The notes below the pieces were generated by a model that was given only the letters and a program-made list of their open reading frames with translations, did no database searches and was not told the DNA's origin. Position numbers and translations under genes: made by a program. 64,000 nt of DNA from Candidatus Nanopelagicus abundans (GTDB taxonomy: Bacteria; Actinomycetota; Actinomycetes; Nanopelagicales; Nanopelagicaceae). Of the stretch, positions 1-9,475 are shown piece by piece. The stretch covers positions 744,001 to 808,000 of the forward strand of contig NZ_CP016779.1 in the NCBI RefSeq assembly GCF_002288305.1, written 5' to 3'. How positions within the stretch are numbered: the first letter of the stretch is position 1; every line of letters begins with the position of its first letter.

Positions 1-70
1 GGGGTACCAGGACTCGAACCTAGACAAGCTGAACCAGAATCAGCTGGGCTGCCAATTACCCCATACCCCA
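1..70 (-). tRNA. tRNA-Gln (anticodon CTG), cut by window edge
   Basis: Read on the minus strand this folds as a cloverleaf. The acceptor arm begins TGGGGTA and pairs with TACCCC at the window edge. The anticodon stem GCTGA/TCAGC encloses the loop TTCTGGT, giving anticodon CTG, and the T arm contains GGTTCGAGTCC. The U1-A72 type acceptor end is characteristic of tRNA-Gln. The last acceptor base and the 3' end lie just outside the window. It sits directly downstream of gltX, a common arrangement in Actinobacteria. Confidence 0.92.
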
Positions 71-114
71 TTATTTATTTTTAATGCAGGGATAAGAATA
101 CCCTGCACCACAAT

Positions 115-1578
115 TTATTTGGAAATCCCCGCCCTAATTCGTGCGATCGAGCGCTCCTTGCCTAACAACTCTAATGATTCAAATAATGGTGGTGAAATAT
201 GAGAACCAGTTACAGCAATTCGAAGTGCGCTAAAGGCAATTCTTGGTTTAAGTCCTAGTTCATCAATTAATGCGCTACGTAATACCTCTTCAATACTTGT
301 GTGATTCCAGGTAGAAAGTGGCTCAATTTTCGCTAACGCAACCATTAAAACCTGTTGTGATCCTTCATCTTTTATCTTTGGTAACTCATCTGGGGCTACT
401 ACAAAATCCTTAACAAATAGAAAATTCAGCATGGCAGGGATTTCAGCTAAAGTAATAATTCGCTCTTGGATTATTGGTAGAGCTGATTTAACAATCGCAA
501 TCTCTTCCGGTGTACCAGTAATAACCTTTTCTTTAATTAAAAATGGCAAAGCCCACTCTAAAAACTTATCTAAGGTGAGGGCTCGAATTTTATCCCCATT
601 AATTGCTTCAAGTTTTTTCGGATCAAATCTAGCTGGGCTGCTGTTAACTCGTTCAATGGTAAATAACTGAACTAATTCAGTCATAGATATATTTTCTTTA
701 TCATCTCCAGGTGACCAACCAAGAAGGGCTAAATAATTACAAATGGCTTCGGGCAAATAGCCATGTTCGCGATACCAATTAATTGATACTTCACCATTTC
801 GCTTTGATAATTTTGCATTATCTTGTCCCATCACAAATGGTAGATGGGCAAATACTGGATACTGCGCTGGGGTAAGGCCCATCGCTTGATAAACTCTAAT
901 CTGCCTTGGAGTAGATGAAAGTAAATCCTCTCCCCGTAGCACATGAGTTATCTTCATTAAAACATCATCAACTGCTACCGCAAGTGTATAAAGTGGTGAA
1001 CCATCTGCTCGTGCTAAAACAAAATCTGGAACAAATTCATGTTCAAATTTAACCTCACCACGAATTAGATCAGTAAAAATTGTTTCCCCATTCGGCATGC
1101 GCATACGCACAACTGGTTTGCGGCCAGCAGATTTATATTGCTCAATTTGTGCATCTGATAAATCTCGGCATTTACCGTCATAACCAGGTGCTTTGTTATT
1201 TTTCATTTGCACCTGCCTGCGCTCCTCTAACTCTTCAGAGCTGCAATAGCAATAATAAGCATCACCTTGATCTAAAAACTTTTGTGACCACTGACTATAA
1301 ATATCTAATCTTTCTGATTGTAAATAGGGGCCATACTCACCACCCACTTCAGGTCCTTCATCCCAATCTAATCCGAGCCACTTTAAACTTTGAATTGCGG
1401 CTTGGATGTACTCATCTGTTACACGTTCTTTATCAGTATCCTCAATTCGAAAAATTAATTTTCCGCCAGTATGCCTTGCATATGCCCAATCAAATAGGGC
1501 AGTTCTTATGTTTCCGACATGCAGATCACCAGTTGGTGATGGTGCAAATCGCACACGTACTTCAGAATTATTGGCCAC
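115..1578 (-). CDS. gltX: glutamyl-tRNA synthetase
   Basis: Class I aminoacyl-tRNA synthetase that charges tRNA-Glu with glutamate in the cytoplasm. FAPSPTG is followed by the HIGH-like HVGN at about residues 20-23, and the KMSKS-like LSKR lies at about 257-260. The length of 487 aa is normal. I chose the GTG at 1578, which places the conserved VRVRFAPSPTG at the N-terminus; a longer reading from 1617 adds 13 unlikely residues. The start overlaps the end of the upstream hydrolase gene by 11 bases, so the two are probably translationally coupled. In bacteria lacking GlnRS this enzyme can also mischarge tRNA-Gln; that cannot be decided here. Confidence 0.96.
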   Translation of the reverse strand: MANNSEVRVRFAPSPTGDLHVGNIRTALFDWAYARHTGGKLIFRIEDTDKERVTDEYIQAAIQSLKWLGLDWDEGPEVGGEYGPYLQSERLDIYSQWSQKFLDQGDAYYCYCSSEELEERRQVQMKNNKAPGYDGKCRDLSDAQIEQYKSAGRKPVVRMRMPNGETIFTDLIRGEVKFEHEFVPDFVLARADGSPLYTLAVAVDDVLMKITHVLRGEDLLSSTPRQIRVYQAMGLTPAQYPVFAHLPFVMGQDNAKLSKRNGEVSINWYREHGYLPEAICNYLALLGWSPGDDKENISMTELVQLFTIERVNSSPARFDPKKLEAINGDKIRALTLDKFLEWALPFLIKEKVITGTPEEIAIVKSALPIIQERIITLAEIPAMLNFLFVKDFVVAPDELPKIKDEGSQQVLMVALAKIEPLSTWNHTSIEEVLRSALIDELGLKPRIAFSALRIAVTGSHISPPLFESLELLGKERSIARIRAGISK

Positions 1579-2359
1579 GAGAAGAGACCTTATTAGTAAG
1601 AGCGCCCAAACCATCAATTGCCACAGTAATTGATGCTCCAGATGGCATAGGACCGATACCAGCAGGTGTGCCGGTAAGAATTACATCTCCAGGAAGTAGT
1701 GTCATTACATTTGTTACAAACTCAATTATTTGTGGGACCTTAAATATCATCTCTGAAAGCATAGAGGACTGCTTTACCTCACCATTTAGTGTGGAGGTTA
1801 TTTTTTGATTTCCTGGAATAAATTCTGTTTCAATCCAAGGTCCAAGTGGGCAAAAAGTGTCAAACCCCTTAGCTCTACTCCACTGCCCATCCTTCTTTTG
1901 AAGATCTCTAGCAGTAACATCATTTGCCAGTGTGTAGCCATAAATAACATCTTTTGCTTTTGATGCTGGAACTTCCTTACAAATACGCCCAATTACTATT
2001 GCAAGTTCTGCTTCATAATCAACTCGCTCACTCATTCTTGGCCAGATTATTACCTCATTTGGTCCAATAACTGATGTATTTGGTTTAATAAAAATTATGG
2101 GCTCACTTGGAACTTCTGAATCCATTTCAGCGGCATGATCCGCGTAGTTTTTACCAATGCAAACTACTTTGCTACGGGGTATTACTGGTGCGAGCAACTT
2201 AACATCACTTAGTTTTAAACTTTTCTCTGCTGGAACAATGCCAGAATAAATTGGATCTCCACGTAAAACCAATATTGCATCTTGATCATTTAATACCCCA
2301 AATAATGGATCAGTTCCTACCCCAAGCTTTTCTGGAGCTGAGAATCTAATTATCCGCAT
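1568..2359 (-). CDS. fumarylacetoacetate hydrolase family protein
   Basis: 263-aa member of the FAH superfamily (acylpyruvases, hydroxyheptadienedioate isomerases, oxaloacetate decarboxylases). Visible family signatures are FIKPNTSVIGP, the metal-binding DYEAELAIVIG, YTLANDVTARDLQ, GFDTFCPLGPW and the C-terminal ILTGTPAGIGPM. These proteins bind Mg or Mn and cleave or decarboxylate small beta-diketo acids; the exact substrate cannot be read from sequence. In many Actinobacteria this gene sits directly before gltX, as here. The ATG at 2359 is preceded at 6 nt by TAAGAT, a candidate leaderless -10 box, although its TAA is also the stop of the gene before it. Confidence 0.88.
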   Translation of the reverse strand: MRIIRFSAPEKLGVGTDPLFGVLNDQDAILVLRGDPIYSGIVPAEKSLKLSDVKLLAPVIPRSKVVCIGKNYADHAAEMDSEVPSEPIIFIKPNTSVIGPNEVIIWPRMSERVDYEAELAIVIGRICKEVPASKAKDVIYGYTLANDVTARDLQKKDGQWSRAKGFDTFCPLGPWIETEFIPGNQKITSTLNGEVKQSSMLSEMIFKVPQIIEFVTNVMTLLPGDVILTGTPAGIGPMPSGASITVAIDGLGALTNKVSSRGQ

Positions 2360-2365
2360 TAGAGC

Positions 2366-2371
2366 ATCTTA
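2366..2371 (-). promoter_or_regulatory. candidate leaderless -10 box (FAH-family gene)
   Basis: TAAGAT lies exactly 6 nt before the ATG at 2359, the spacing expected for a transcript that begins at the start codon. No convincing -35. Three of its bases are the stop codon of the upstream CBS gene, so chance is a real alternative. Confidence 0.35.
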
Positions 2372-3664
2372 CAACTGATCTGTTGCCTGACTCGTTTCCG
2401 CAATTTTTTCAACTAATACTGTTGCGATTCTATGGCGCCTACCAACTGGTCGCTCTGCTGTTAGTTTCCAGCCGGGAACAGTTATTGTGCTACCAGGAAT
2501 TGGTACGCGACCAAGGTGTTTCGCAATTAAACCACCAATAGTGTCAACATCTTCAATTTCTTCCACTGTGAAACTTGTTTCAAATTTTTCGGCAAAATCT
2601 TCCACATGTAATCTTGCTGAGATACGAGCTTTTTCTTTATCTATCCATTCAACTTCCTCAGCTTCATCATCATCATATTCATCAGCAATTTCACCAACGA
2701 TCTCTTCTAAAATATCTTCAATTGTTATTAAGCCAGCAGTTCCGCCGTATTCATCAACCACAATAGCCATATGTATTTGATCGCGCTGCATCTGTTTTAA
2801 CAGCTCATCTGCAGTTTTAGTCTCTGGTACATATGTTGCTTTACGCAAATGTTCTTCAACATTTTCACTCTGTTCTGCGTCATGATTTTCATGAACTCGC
2901 CTTGCTAAATCCTTAACATAAGCAATTCCCACAACATTATCTAAATTCTCTGAAATGACTGGAATTCTGGTAAAGCCAGAGCGCAGCGCAAGGGATAGTC
3001 CTTGTCTTAAATTCTTTCCAGATTCAATCCAAACCATCTCAGTTCTTGGAACCATTAACTCCCTGACCATTGTCTCCCCAAGATCAAAAACAGAATGAAT
3101 CATCTCCCTCTCAGATTCTTCGACAAAGCCACTTTCGCTCGCTTGGTCTACTAAGTCACGAAACTCAGCTTCGGTTGAAAATGGCCCAGATTTAAAACCC
3201 TTACCTGGTGTGATTGCATTTCCTACTGTAATTAATAAATTAGTAAGCGGGCTAAGTAATTTTGAAAGCAAATCTGCAGTGATGATTGCTGGCTTTGACC
3301 AAGAGAGTGCATTTTGTTTACCAAGAGTTCTTGGACCAACTCCAACAATTACATAAGATATCGCCACCATTAAAACAATTGTTTGCGTTAAAGCCACTGC
3401 TTTATTATCAGTTATCTCAATAAATGCAGCCGCAACTAAAACAGTTGCAGTTAATTCACAACACTTTCTTACTAGTAATAAAACATTTAGATATCTAGCA
3501 GGATTTTCAGTGAATCTGGAAAACTTACTTGCATACTTGGGTTTTGCATCAATAACTTGTTCAATTAGCAATCTTGATAAAGATGTAAGCGCTGATTCAC
3601 TACCAGCTAAAAACCCAGCAAAAACTAATAAAATAATGACGGAAAATAAAGTAGCAAGACTCAT
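2369..3664 (-). CDS. CNNM/CBS-pair transporter-associated membrane protein (CorC/HlyC type)
   Basis: Integral membrane protein with an N-terminal DUF21 (CNNM) domain of about four hydrophobic segments. The signature motif VRELMVPRTEM leads into a tandem CBS domain (including GFTRIPVI and DEYGGTAGLITIEDILEEIVGEI), and a C-terminal CorC_HlyC domain follows. Family members are linked to Mg or Co export; the old label hemolysin is misleading. I prefer the ATG at 3664, which forms an ATGA overlap with the ybeY stop; a GTG at 3679 is possible. The pairing ybeY-CBS protein is conserved in Actinobacteria. Confidence 0.9.
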   Translation of the reverse strand: MSLATLFSVIILLVFAGFLAGSESALTSLSRLLIEQVIDAKPKYASKFSRFTENPARYLNVLLLVRKCCELTATVLVAAAFIEITDNKAVALTQTIVLMVAISYVIVGVGPRTLGKQNALSWSKPAIITADLLSKLLSPLTNLLITVGNAITPGKGFKSGPFSTEAEFRDLVDQASESGFVEESEREMIHSVFDLGETMVRELMVPRTEMVWIESGKNLRQGLSLALRSGFTRIPVISENLDNVVGIAYVKDLARRVHENHDAEQSENVEEHLRKATYVPETKTADELLKQMQRDQIHMAIVVDEYGGTAGLITIEDILEEIVGEIADEYDDDEAEEVEWIDKEKARISARLHVEDFAEKFETSFTVEEIEDVDTIGGLIAKHLGRVPIPGSTITVPGWKLTAERPVGRRHRIATVLVEKIAETSQATDQL

Positions 3665-4098
3665 ACTTTCATCCGCCACTGATTAAGAAAGTCTTCTTGA
3701 AGTTTAAACATTATTTCTTCATCTAATATTTCTTGATGGTCATATCCAAGCAGGTGTAGAACTCCATGAACGGTAAGTAGTTCAAGTTCTTTTTCTAAAG
3801 ACTGTTTACCATTTTTTTCTGCAAATGCTGGGCAAAGAACAATATCTCCAATAATGCCTGGGCCATTAGATGCTGAATTTGGTTTCATCTCATCCATTGG
3901 AAAAGATAAGACATCAGTTGGACCAGGTAGATTCATCCATTTCACATGTAACTCAGATATTTCTTCTTCAGTTACTAATCTAATTGCTAACTCAGAGTCT
4001 GGGTGGATACCTAATTTATTTAATGCAAACTCAGCGACAGACTGAATGCCTTTTTCATTGCACTTAACATGTGAATTATTTTCTAATTCTATTTTCAT
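3661..4098 (-). CDS. ybeY: endoribonuclease YbeY (16S rRNA maturation)
   Basis: Zinc-dependent endoribonuclease for 16S rRNA 3'-end maturation and 70S quality control. The metal site motif H-x3-H-x5-H is visible as HGVLHLLGYDH, with His at residues 111, 115 and 121. TDVLSFPMDE is the other conserved family block. 145 aa is a normal length. It lies between phoH and the CBS protein gene, the usual phoH-ybeY order, and its stop codon overlaps the next start. Confidence 0.95.
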   Translation of the reverse strand: MKIELENNSHVKCNEKGIQSVAEFALNKLGIHPDSELAIRLVTEEEISELHVKWMNLPGPTDVLSFPMDEMKPNSASNGPGIIGDIVLCPAFAEKNGKQSLEKELELLTVHGVLHLLGYDHQEILDEEIMFKLQEDFLNQWRMKV

Positions 4099-4124
4099 AA
4101 GTATTTGCTCAAAGTTCTGAGCTA

Positions 4125-5123
4125 TTAACGATCACCTTTTCCGCTTCGAATAGGAAAGGTTGATTTTGAAATATTCTCATCCCAATTTCCATATGCGGTC
4201 ACAATATCTCCAACTAAACGATTTCGGACAACATCTTCAGCATTTAAGTGCATGAAAGCTATATCGTCGACATCTTTTAGAATATCTTGAACAATTTTTA
4301 AACCGGATTGTGAATTATTAGGTAGATCAATCTGAGTTACATCTCCAGTAACAACCATTCTTGAACCAAAACCAAGTCTAGTTAAAAACATTTTCATCTG
4401 TTCAGCAGTTGTATTTTGCGCTTCATCTAAAATGATAAAAGCATCATTAAGGGTACGGCCTCGCATATATGCAAGAGGTGCTACCTCAATTACCCCAGAA
4501 TTCATCAATCTAGGAATAGCATCTTGATCAATCATGTCGTGTAGAGCATCAAATAGCGGGCGAAGATACGGATCAATTTTTTCATGAAGTGTTCCTGGAA
4601 GAAATCCTAATCTCTCCCCTGCCTCAACAGCTGGCCTAGTTAAAATTATTCTATTTACCTGCTTTGACTGCAGAGATTGTATTGCTTTTGCCATCGCTAG
4701 ATAAGTTTTACCAGAACCTGCTGGACCAATTCCAAAAGTAATTGTATTGGTATCAATTGCATCAACATATTTCTTTTGATTAGCAGTTTTTGGACGAATA
4801 GTTTTCCCACGGTTACTCAAAATATTAAGTGAGAGTACCTCAGCTGGATGTTCTGCAGGATCTTGTTTAATCATTCCAATTGATCTACGGACCATGTCAG
4901 TATTTAAGTTTTGACCACTACGCAAAATCGCAATTAGTTCTTCAACTAAGCCCTCAAATTGCTTAGCAACTTCAATCTCACCTTTTACATAGATTTCATT
5001 ACCGCGAACTGTGATTGAGAGTTGAGAAAATTCACTTTCTAAAATTCTAAGATATGAGTCACTTGGACCAATAAGTGCGACCATAGCAAATGCGGTCGGA
5101 ACTTTAATTACGATTGGATCCAT
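4125..5123 (-). CDS. phoH: PhoH-like ATPase
   Basis: P-loop ATPase of the PhoH (PhoL/YbeZ) family, thought to act with YbeY in RNA metabolism. Walker A GPAGSGKT is at about residues 133-140 from the chosen start, and Walker B IILDEAQN with TGDVTQIDLP lies downstream. I chose the ATG at 5123 (332 aa) rather than the GTG at 5171. The residues after it (MDPIVIKVP) match the usual family start, and TACAAT sits 7 nt upstream as a possible leaderless -10. The longer reading would overlap the HIT gene by 32 bases. Confidence 0.93.
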   Translation of the reverse strand: MDPIVIKVPTAFAMVALIGPSDSYLRILESEFSQLSITVRGNEIYVKGEIEVAKQFEGLVEELIAILRSGQNLNTDMVRRSIGMIKQDPAEHPAEVLSLNILSNRGKTIRPKTANQKKYVDAIDTNTITFGIGPAGSGKTYLAMAKAIQSLQSKQVNRIILTRPAVEAGERLGFLPGTLHEKIDPYLRPLFDALHDMIDQDAIPRLMNSGVIEVAPLAYMRGRTLNDAFIILDEAQNTTAEQMKMFLTRLGFGSRMVVTGDVTQIDLPNNSQSGLKIVQDILKDVDDIAFMHLNAEDVVRNRLVGDIVTAYGNWDENISKSTFPIRSGKGDR

Positions 5124-5139
5124 TAATCTAATTGTATAT

Positions 5140-5475
5140 TTAACCTGGTGGCCAAGCGAATGATCTGCCACCTAAGAGATGTAAGTGAGCGTGGAAAACT
5201 GATTGCCCAGCCTCCAAACCCGTGTTTGCATTGGTCCGATAGCTTTTTAAACCTAATTCATGAGCAATCTCACCTGCAACTTTAAATATCTGGCCAGCTA
5301 AATCAGCATCAGCATTAGCAACTTCTGCCATATTCTCAAAGTGCTTGTTTGGAATTATCAATACGTGTGTTGGGGCTTGAGGAGTAATATCTTTAAAGGC
5401 AGTAATCGAATCTGTTTTTTTAACAACGGTAGCTGGAATATCTCCACTAACAATCTTACAAAATAAGCAATCCAT
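5140..5475 (-). CDS. HIT family protein (histidine triad hydrolase)
   Basis: Small HINT-like nucleotide-binding hydrolase of 111 aa. The N-terminal CLFCKIVSGDIPA and the catalytic triad HAHLHLLGG (His 95, 97 and 99) are diagnostic. HINT proteins hydrolyse adenosine phosphoramidates; the physiological substrate is unknown. The ATG at 5475 fits the family start MDCLFC, and three more upstream codons from a GTG are possible. It follows rsmE with a few bases between, an order common in Actinobacteria. Confidence 0.92.
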   Translation of the reverse strand: MDCLFCKIVSGDIPATVVKKTDSITAFKDITPQAPTHVLIIPNKHFENMAEVANADADLAGQIFKVAGEIAHELGLKSYRTNANTGLEAGQSVFHAHLHLLGGRSFAWPPG

Positions 5476-5477
5476 TA

Positions 5478-6194
5478 TTACCACCGCCCTAACTTAGTTT
5501 GAATTGACGCAAGAGCAGCAAATCCAGCATGTGCTGAGCGCAATACTGGCTCACCTAACCGGACTAGATTTCCGCCTTTCGCTTTAAAAATTTCAAGCTC
5601 GCCCTCCGCAATTCCACCCTCAGGTCCAATTATTAGGTAAATAGCAGATGCGCTCTGTGAAATAGTTAGGTCTGAGAATTTTTGATCAGCACTCTCATGA
5701 AAAACAATAATGCAATCACTTACTGCCATCTGCTCAATAATTTGTTTTGTGCTCATCACTTTCTCTAATTTAGGTAGGTTAACTCTTCGAGATTGCTTAC
5801 TTGCTTCTTTAATTGAAGTACTCCACTTATCGTAAGAGTTAGATTGCCATTTACTAATACAGCGATCTGCTTGCCAAGGGATTATTCGATCCATACCAGC
5901 TACAGTAATTAGCTCTAACATTTCTTTATTACGATCAGATTTAGTTATAGCCTGCACAAGGATTAATTCAGGTTTTTTAATTTTCTCAACACCATTTGAG
6001 GTGACTGTTATTTTAAGACTTTTCTTAGCAATTTCAGAGATTGGTCCAGATACCCAACTGCCTTTCCCATCTGAAATTTTAATCTCTTCACCAATTTTAA
6101 GACGCATAACTTTGATTGCATGATGAGCCTCATCACTATCAAGTATCTGTGTTTTACTACCACTTAATTCATCAACGAAAAATAAGGAAAGCAC
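5478..6194 (-). CDS. rsmE: 16S rRNA m3U1498 methyltransferase RsmE
   Basis: SPOUT-class methyltransferase that modifies U1498 of 16S rRNA. The SAM-binding knot motifs are visible as IIGPEGG (about 189-194) and LGEPVLRSAHA (about 213-223), the latter a diverged form of the usual LGxRILRTETA. 238 aa is normal. Starts with GTG whose G overlaps the dnaJ stop (TAGTG), so it is probably coupled to dnaJ. The order hrcA-dnaJ-rsmE is widely conserved. Confidence 0.93.
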   Translation of the reverse strand: MLSLFFVDELSGSKTQILDSDEAHHAIKVMRLKIGEEIKISDGKGSWVSGPISEIAKKSLKITVTSNGVEKIKKPELILVQAITKSDRNKEMLELITVAGMDRIIPWQADRCISKWQSNSYDKWSTSIKEASKQSRRVNLPKLEKVMSTKQIIEQMAVSDCIIVFHESADQKFSDLTISQSASAIYLIIGPEGGIAEGELEIFKAKGGNLVRLGEPVLRSAHAGFAALASIQTKLGRW

Positions 6195-7300
6195 TAGCGG
6201 AAAGCATTTCTTACTTTACTGAAGAAACCCTCGTCTTGGCTTTTGTGAATTGATACCTTCCCTGGCTCATCATTTCTGGATTGTGCAAATTTTCTTAGCA
6301 AATCACTCTGCTCTTTATTTAATTTACTTGGGATTGTTACCTCAATATGAACCATTAAATCCCCTCTTCCGGAGCCGCGTAGTTTAGTTACACCAAGTCC
6401 ACGCAGTGATACGGTAGACCCGCTTTGAGTTCCTTCATGTATTTCAACACTTTGTTTACCATCTAATGTATCAATCTCCACCGTAGTCCCAAGTGCTGCA
6501 GATGCCATTGGTATCGCAACTGATATATGTAAATTATTATTTTCTCGAACTAAAAATTCATGGGCTAATTCAACTATTTCAACATACAAATCACCCGCTG
6601 GACCACCACCTGGACCAACTTCACCCTGCCCACTTAGTTGAATACGATTACCGGTTTCAACTCCTGCTGGAATTTTTACAGGAATACTCTTGCGGGAGCG
6701 AACTCGACCATCACCAGCACATTCACTACATGGATCAGAAATAATTGAGCCAAATCCTTGGCAGCTATTGCATGGTCTACTTGTCATGACCTGGCCTAAA
6801 ATTGATCTAGCAACTTGCTGAGTCTCCCCTCTACCTTTGCAAATATCACATGTACGTGGTCTTGAATTATTAGCGCAACCTGTACCTGCGCATTTGGTAC
6901 ATGAAATAGCAGTCTCAACGTTTAATTCTCGCTCACAGCCAAATGTTGCATCTTTAAGATCAACTTCAACTCTTATTAAAGCATCTTGTCCTGCCCTTGT
7001 TCTTGGCCTAGGACCGCGTTGCTGGCCACCACCAAAAAATGCATCCATAATGTCGCCAAAACCAAAGCCAGCATTGCCAAAGCCAGAACCGAAACCGTTT
7101 CCGCCAACATCATAATTTTGTCGTTTATCAGGATCACTTAAGACTTCATATGCTGCCGTAATTTCCTTGAATTTCTCAGACATTTTTGGGTCTGGATTAA
7201 CATCTGGATGATAACTACGAGCTAATTTACGATAAGCCTTTTTAATATCATCAAAACTTGCATCTCTTCCAACGCCGAGAGTTTCGTATAAATCAGCCAT
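6194..7300 (-). CDS. dnaJ: chaperone DnaJ
   Basis: Hsp40 co-chaperone of DnaK. The J domain has HPD at residues 31-33. A Gly/Phe-rich linker follows at about 68-95, then a zinc-binding region with four CxxCxGxG-type repeats ([32 protein letters not shown]) and the two C-terminal substrate-binding domains. 368 aa. It lies next to hrcA without dnaK or grpE, so this is the second, HrcA-linked DnaJ (DnaJ2 type) of Actinobacteria. Three bases separate it from hrcA, indicating co-transcription. Confidence 0.96.
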   Translation of the reverse strand: MADLYETLGVGRDASFDDIKKAYRKLARSYHPDVNPDPKMSEKFKEITAAYEVLSDPDKRQNYDVGGNGFGSGFGNAGFGFGDIMDAFFGGGQQRGPRPRTRAGQDALIRVEVDLKDATFGCERELNVETAISCTKCAGTGCANNSRPRTCDICKGRGETQQVARSILGQVMTSRPCNSCQGFGSIISDPCSECAGDGRVRSRKSIPVKIPAGVETGNRIQLSGQGEVGPGGGPAGDLYVEIVELAHEFLVRENNNLHISVAIPMASAALGTTVEIDTLDGKQSVEIHEGTQSGSTVSLRGLGVTKLRGSGRGDLMVHIEVTIPSKLNKEQSDLLRKFAQSRNDEPGKVSIHKSQDEGFFSKVRNAFR

Positions 7301-7303
7301 CTT

Positions 7304-8317
7304 TTATTTATTCTCCGTTAGAAATCTTCCAACATAATTGGCTACCGCATTTACTGCTGTAATTGATGCTGCGTAATCCATACGAGTTGGTCCTAGAATT
7401 CCTAGGGCGCCAATATCTGCATATCCAACCGATACCAAACTAGTTTTACGCAAACTTTTCTCACTCTGCTCATCTCCAATTTGAACTCTGACTGAAGAAT
7501 CTGTGCCAGATAATAATCTAAGCAATACCACCTGCTCCTCTAATGCCTCCAAAATTGGATGGATACTGCTTGATAAATCTTGGTTGGCACGAGCTAAATT
7601 TGAAGTTCCAGCTAAGACTACTCTCTCCTCTGGATGCTCTATTGCCATCTCAATTAAAGTGGCAATTACTACCAAAACATTTGATTTATCGCTACCTCTA
7701 TAAGTACTCGCAAGTGAATCTAATTTATCTGCGACATTCGCTAATGATTGTGTCGCGATAGCCATATTTAATTTTTTGTGTAGATCAGAAAGAGCACTCT
7801 CACTAATATCAAATGGAATCTCAACCATTCTTTGTTCAACTCTGCCAGTATCTGTAATTAAAACAACCATAACTCGAGCTGGGTTAAGCAAAACTAATTC
7901 AATATGCCTTACTTTTGCTTTACTAAGTGATGGATACTGAACAACAGCTACTTGTTTTGTGACTTGCGCTAGGAGGCGAACTGTCCGACTAATTACATCA
8001 TCTAAATCAGAGGCACCATCTAAGAAATTCTCAATCGCTTTGCGCTCAGCATTAGAAAGAGGTTTAACTTGATCAAGTTGGTCTACAAATACTCGATACC
8101 CTTTATTTGTAGGGATTCGTCCAGCGCTAGTGTGTGGTTGAGTAATTAATCCAGCATCTTCTAGTACTGCCATCTCATTTCGAATAGTTGCAGGAGAAAT
8201 TCCAAGTCCGGCACGGGATGCGATTGTTTTAGAACCAACAGGTTCCTCTGTTGCCACATACTCATCAACTATCGCTTTTAATATCTCAAGTTGCCTACTG
8301 GCCATTGTGCTACTCAT
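7304..8317 (-). CDS. hrcA: heat-inducible transcription repressor HrcA
   Basis: Winged-helix repressor that binds CIRCE elements upstream of groE and dnaK operons. The N-terminal region RQLEILKAIVDEYV and the winged helix with PATIRNEMAVLEDAGLI are diagnostic; the rest is the GAF-like regulatory domain. 337 aa. An alternative ATG lies four codons inside. I find no CIRCE element (TTAGCACTC-N9-GAGTGCTAA) upstream of this gene or elsewhere in the window, so its targets must lie outside and this copy does not look autoregulated by CIRCE. Confidence 0.95.
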   Translation of the reverse strand: MSSTMASRQLEILKAIVDEYVATEEPVGSKTIASRAGLGISPATIRNEMAVLEDAGLITQPHTSAGRIPTNKGYRVFVDQLDQVKPLSNAERKAIENFLDGASDLDDVISRTVRLLAQVTKQVAVVQYPSLSKAKVRHIELVLLNPARVMVVLITDTGRVEQRMVEIPFDISESALSDLHKKLNMAIATQSLANVADKLDSLASTYRGSDKSNVLVVIATLIEMAIEHPEERVVLAGTSNLARANQDLSSSIHPILEALEEQVVLLRLLSGTDSSVRVQIGDEQSEKSLRKTSLVSVGYADIGALGILGPTRMDYAASITAVNAVANYVGRFLTENK

Positions 8318-8329
8318 AAGCCAACGCTA

Positions 8330-9475
8330 CTACAACAGTATTTCGCGGACGATACGATCGGCGATGAGACGCCCATCTAGGGTCAAAGTTGCTCGTCCCA
8401 GATTCCAATTTTCTTGATCAAGGTGGCCACTATTTACATAATCTGTTAATTCCAAAATCTGCTGATTATTTAATGTATTTTTTTCTAATCCCTGGGGCAA
8501 TCTAATTGAAAGCATTAATCTTTCACTTTCTATCTGTGAACCTTTTAATACTTCAGAGTCTAAAATTACTGTTTCATTAGCCTGAATTTTTTGTTTATAT
8601 AAATTTGGATGCTTAACATTCCAAAACCTTTTTCCATTTATATGAGAATGAGCACCTGGGCCTGCTCCCCACCAATTATGACCTAGCCAATAAGCTAAAT
8701 TGTGTTTACTTTGTGAATTCGGTTTAGCCCAATTACTTAACTCATACCAATTAAACCCAGCTGTTGTAAAAGCTTTATCTGCCATTATGTACTTCTCAGC
8801 AGTTAAATCATCATCTGGTTTTGTAATCTCACCACGCTTAATTTGTGCTGCTAGTTTTGTACCTTCTTCAACAATTAGAGCATAAGCAGAAATGTGAGAT
8901 ATAGGTAGCGCTAGTGCTGAATTAATTGATTGTTGCCAATCTTGCTTGCTCTCACCCGGTGTGCCATAAATTAAATCAACGGAAATTTCTTTAAAGCCAA
9001 CCTCAGTAGCCCACTTAGTTACCTGCGGTAAATTCTCTGGATTATGGGTTCTATCGAGTGTTTTTAAAACATGTGGAACTGAGGACTGCATGCCAAATGA
9101 AATTCGATTTACTCCAGCATCATAAAATTGCTTTAGTTTTTCTTTTGTAACAGTGTCAGGATTAGTCTCAAGTGTTACTTCAGCAATTGGGTCTAATTTA
9201 AATTGCTCACTAATGGCAGTAATTACCCGCTTAATATCAGATGCTTCCATAAGAGAAGGGGTACCGCCACCAAAAAATATTGATGGAACTATGGCACTTT
9301 CGCCAACTTGATTTCTTGCAAATTCTATCTCTTTAACTAATAGATCAATATAAGAGTTAGATATTTGCGTTAACCCTTCAGTTAACTGCAGCTCAGCAGG
9401 TGTGTATGTATTAAAATCACAGTAACCACACCGTTTAACGCAATATGGGATATGAATATAAAAGGCTAGGTTCAC
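8330..9475 (-). CDS. hemW: radical SAM heme chaperone HemW
   Basis: Radical SAM protein formerly annotated as oxygen-independent coproporphyrinogen oxidase-like; HemW traffics heme to membrane targets. The cluster motif CVKRCGYC has Cys at 12, 16 and 19 (C-x3-C-x2-C). FGGGTPSL is the SAM-binding glycine motif, and the C-terminal HemN-type domain includes GAGPGAHS. Lack of the HemN-specific N-terminal extension favours HemW over HemN. Starts with GTG directly after the lepA stop, in the conserved order lepA-hemW-hrcA-dnaJ. Confidence 0.93.
   Translation of the reverse strand: MNLAFYIHIPYCVKRCGYCDFNTYTPAELQLTEGLTQISNSYIDLLVKEIEFARNQVGESAIVPSIFFGGGTPSLMEASDIKRVITAISEQFKLDPIAEVTLETNPDTVTKEKLKQFYDAGVNRISFGMQSSVPHVLKTLDRTHNPENLPQVTKWATEVGFKEISVDLIYGTPGESKQDWQQSINSALALPISHISAYALIVEEGTKLAAQIKRGEITKPDDDLTAEKYIMADKAFTTAGFNWYELSNWAKPNSQSKHNLAYWLGHNWWGAGPGAHSHINGKRFWNVKHPNLYKQKIQANETVILDSEVLKGSQIESERLMLSIRLPQGLEKNTLNNQQILELTDYVNSGHLDQENWNLGRATLTLDGRLIADRIVREILL

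Noticed and set aside
1-70. tRNA next to gltX considered as tRNA-Glu
   Set aside because: The anticodon loop TTCTGGT gives CTG (Gln), and the U-A acceptor end also fits tRNA-Gln.
1080-1808. Long plus-strand open frame opposite gltX and the FAH-family gene (242 codons)
   Set aside because: It lies entirely antisense to two well-conserved genes, its composition is not protein-like, and no ribosome binding site supports it.
7304-8330. Search for a CIRCE operator near hrcA-dnaJ
   Set aside because: No TTAGCACTC-N9-GAGTGCTAA or close variant was found, so no HrcA site is annotated.
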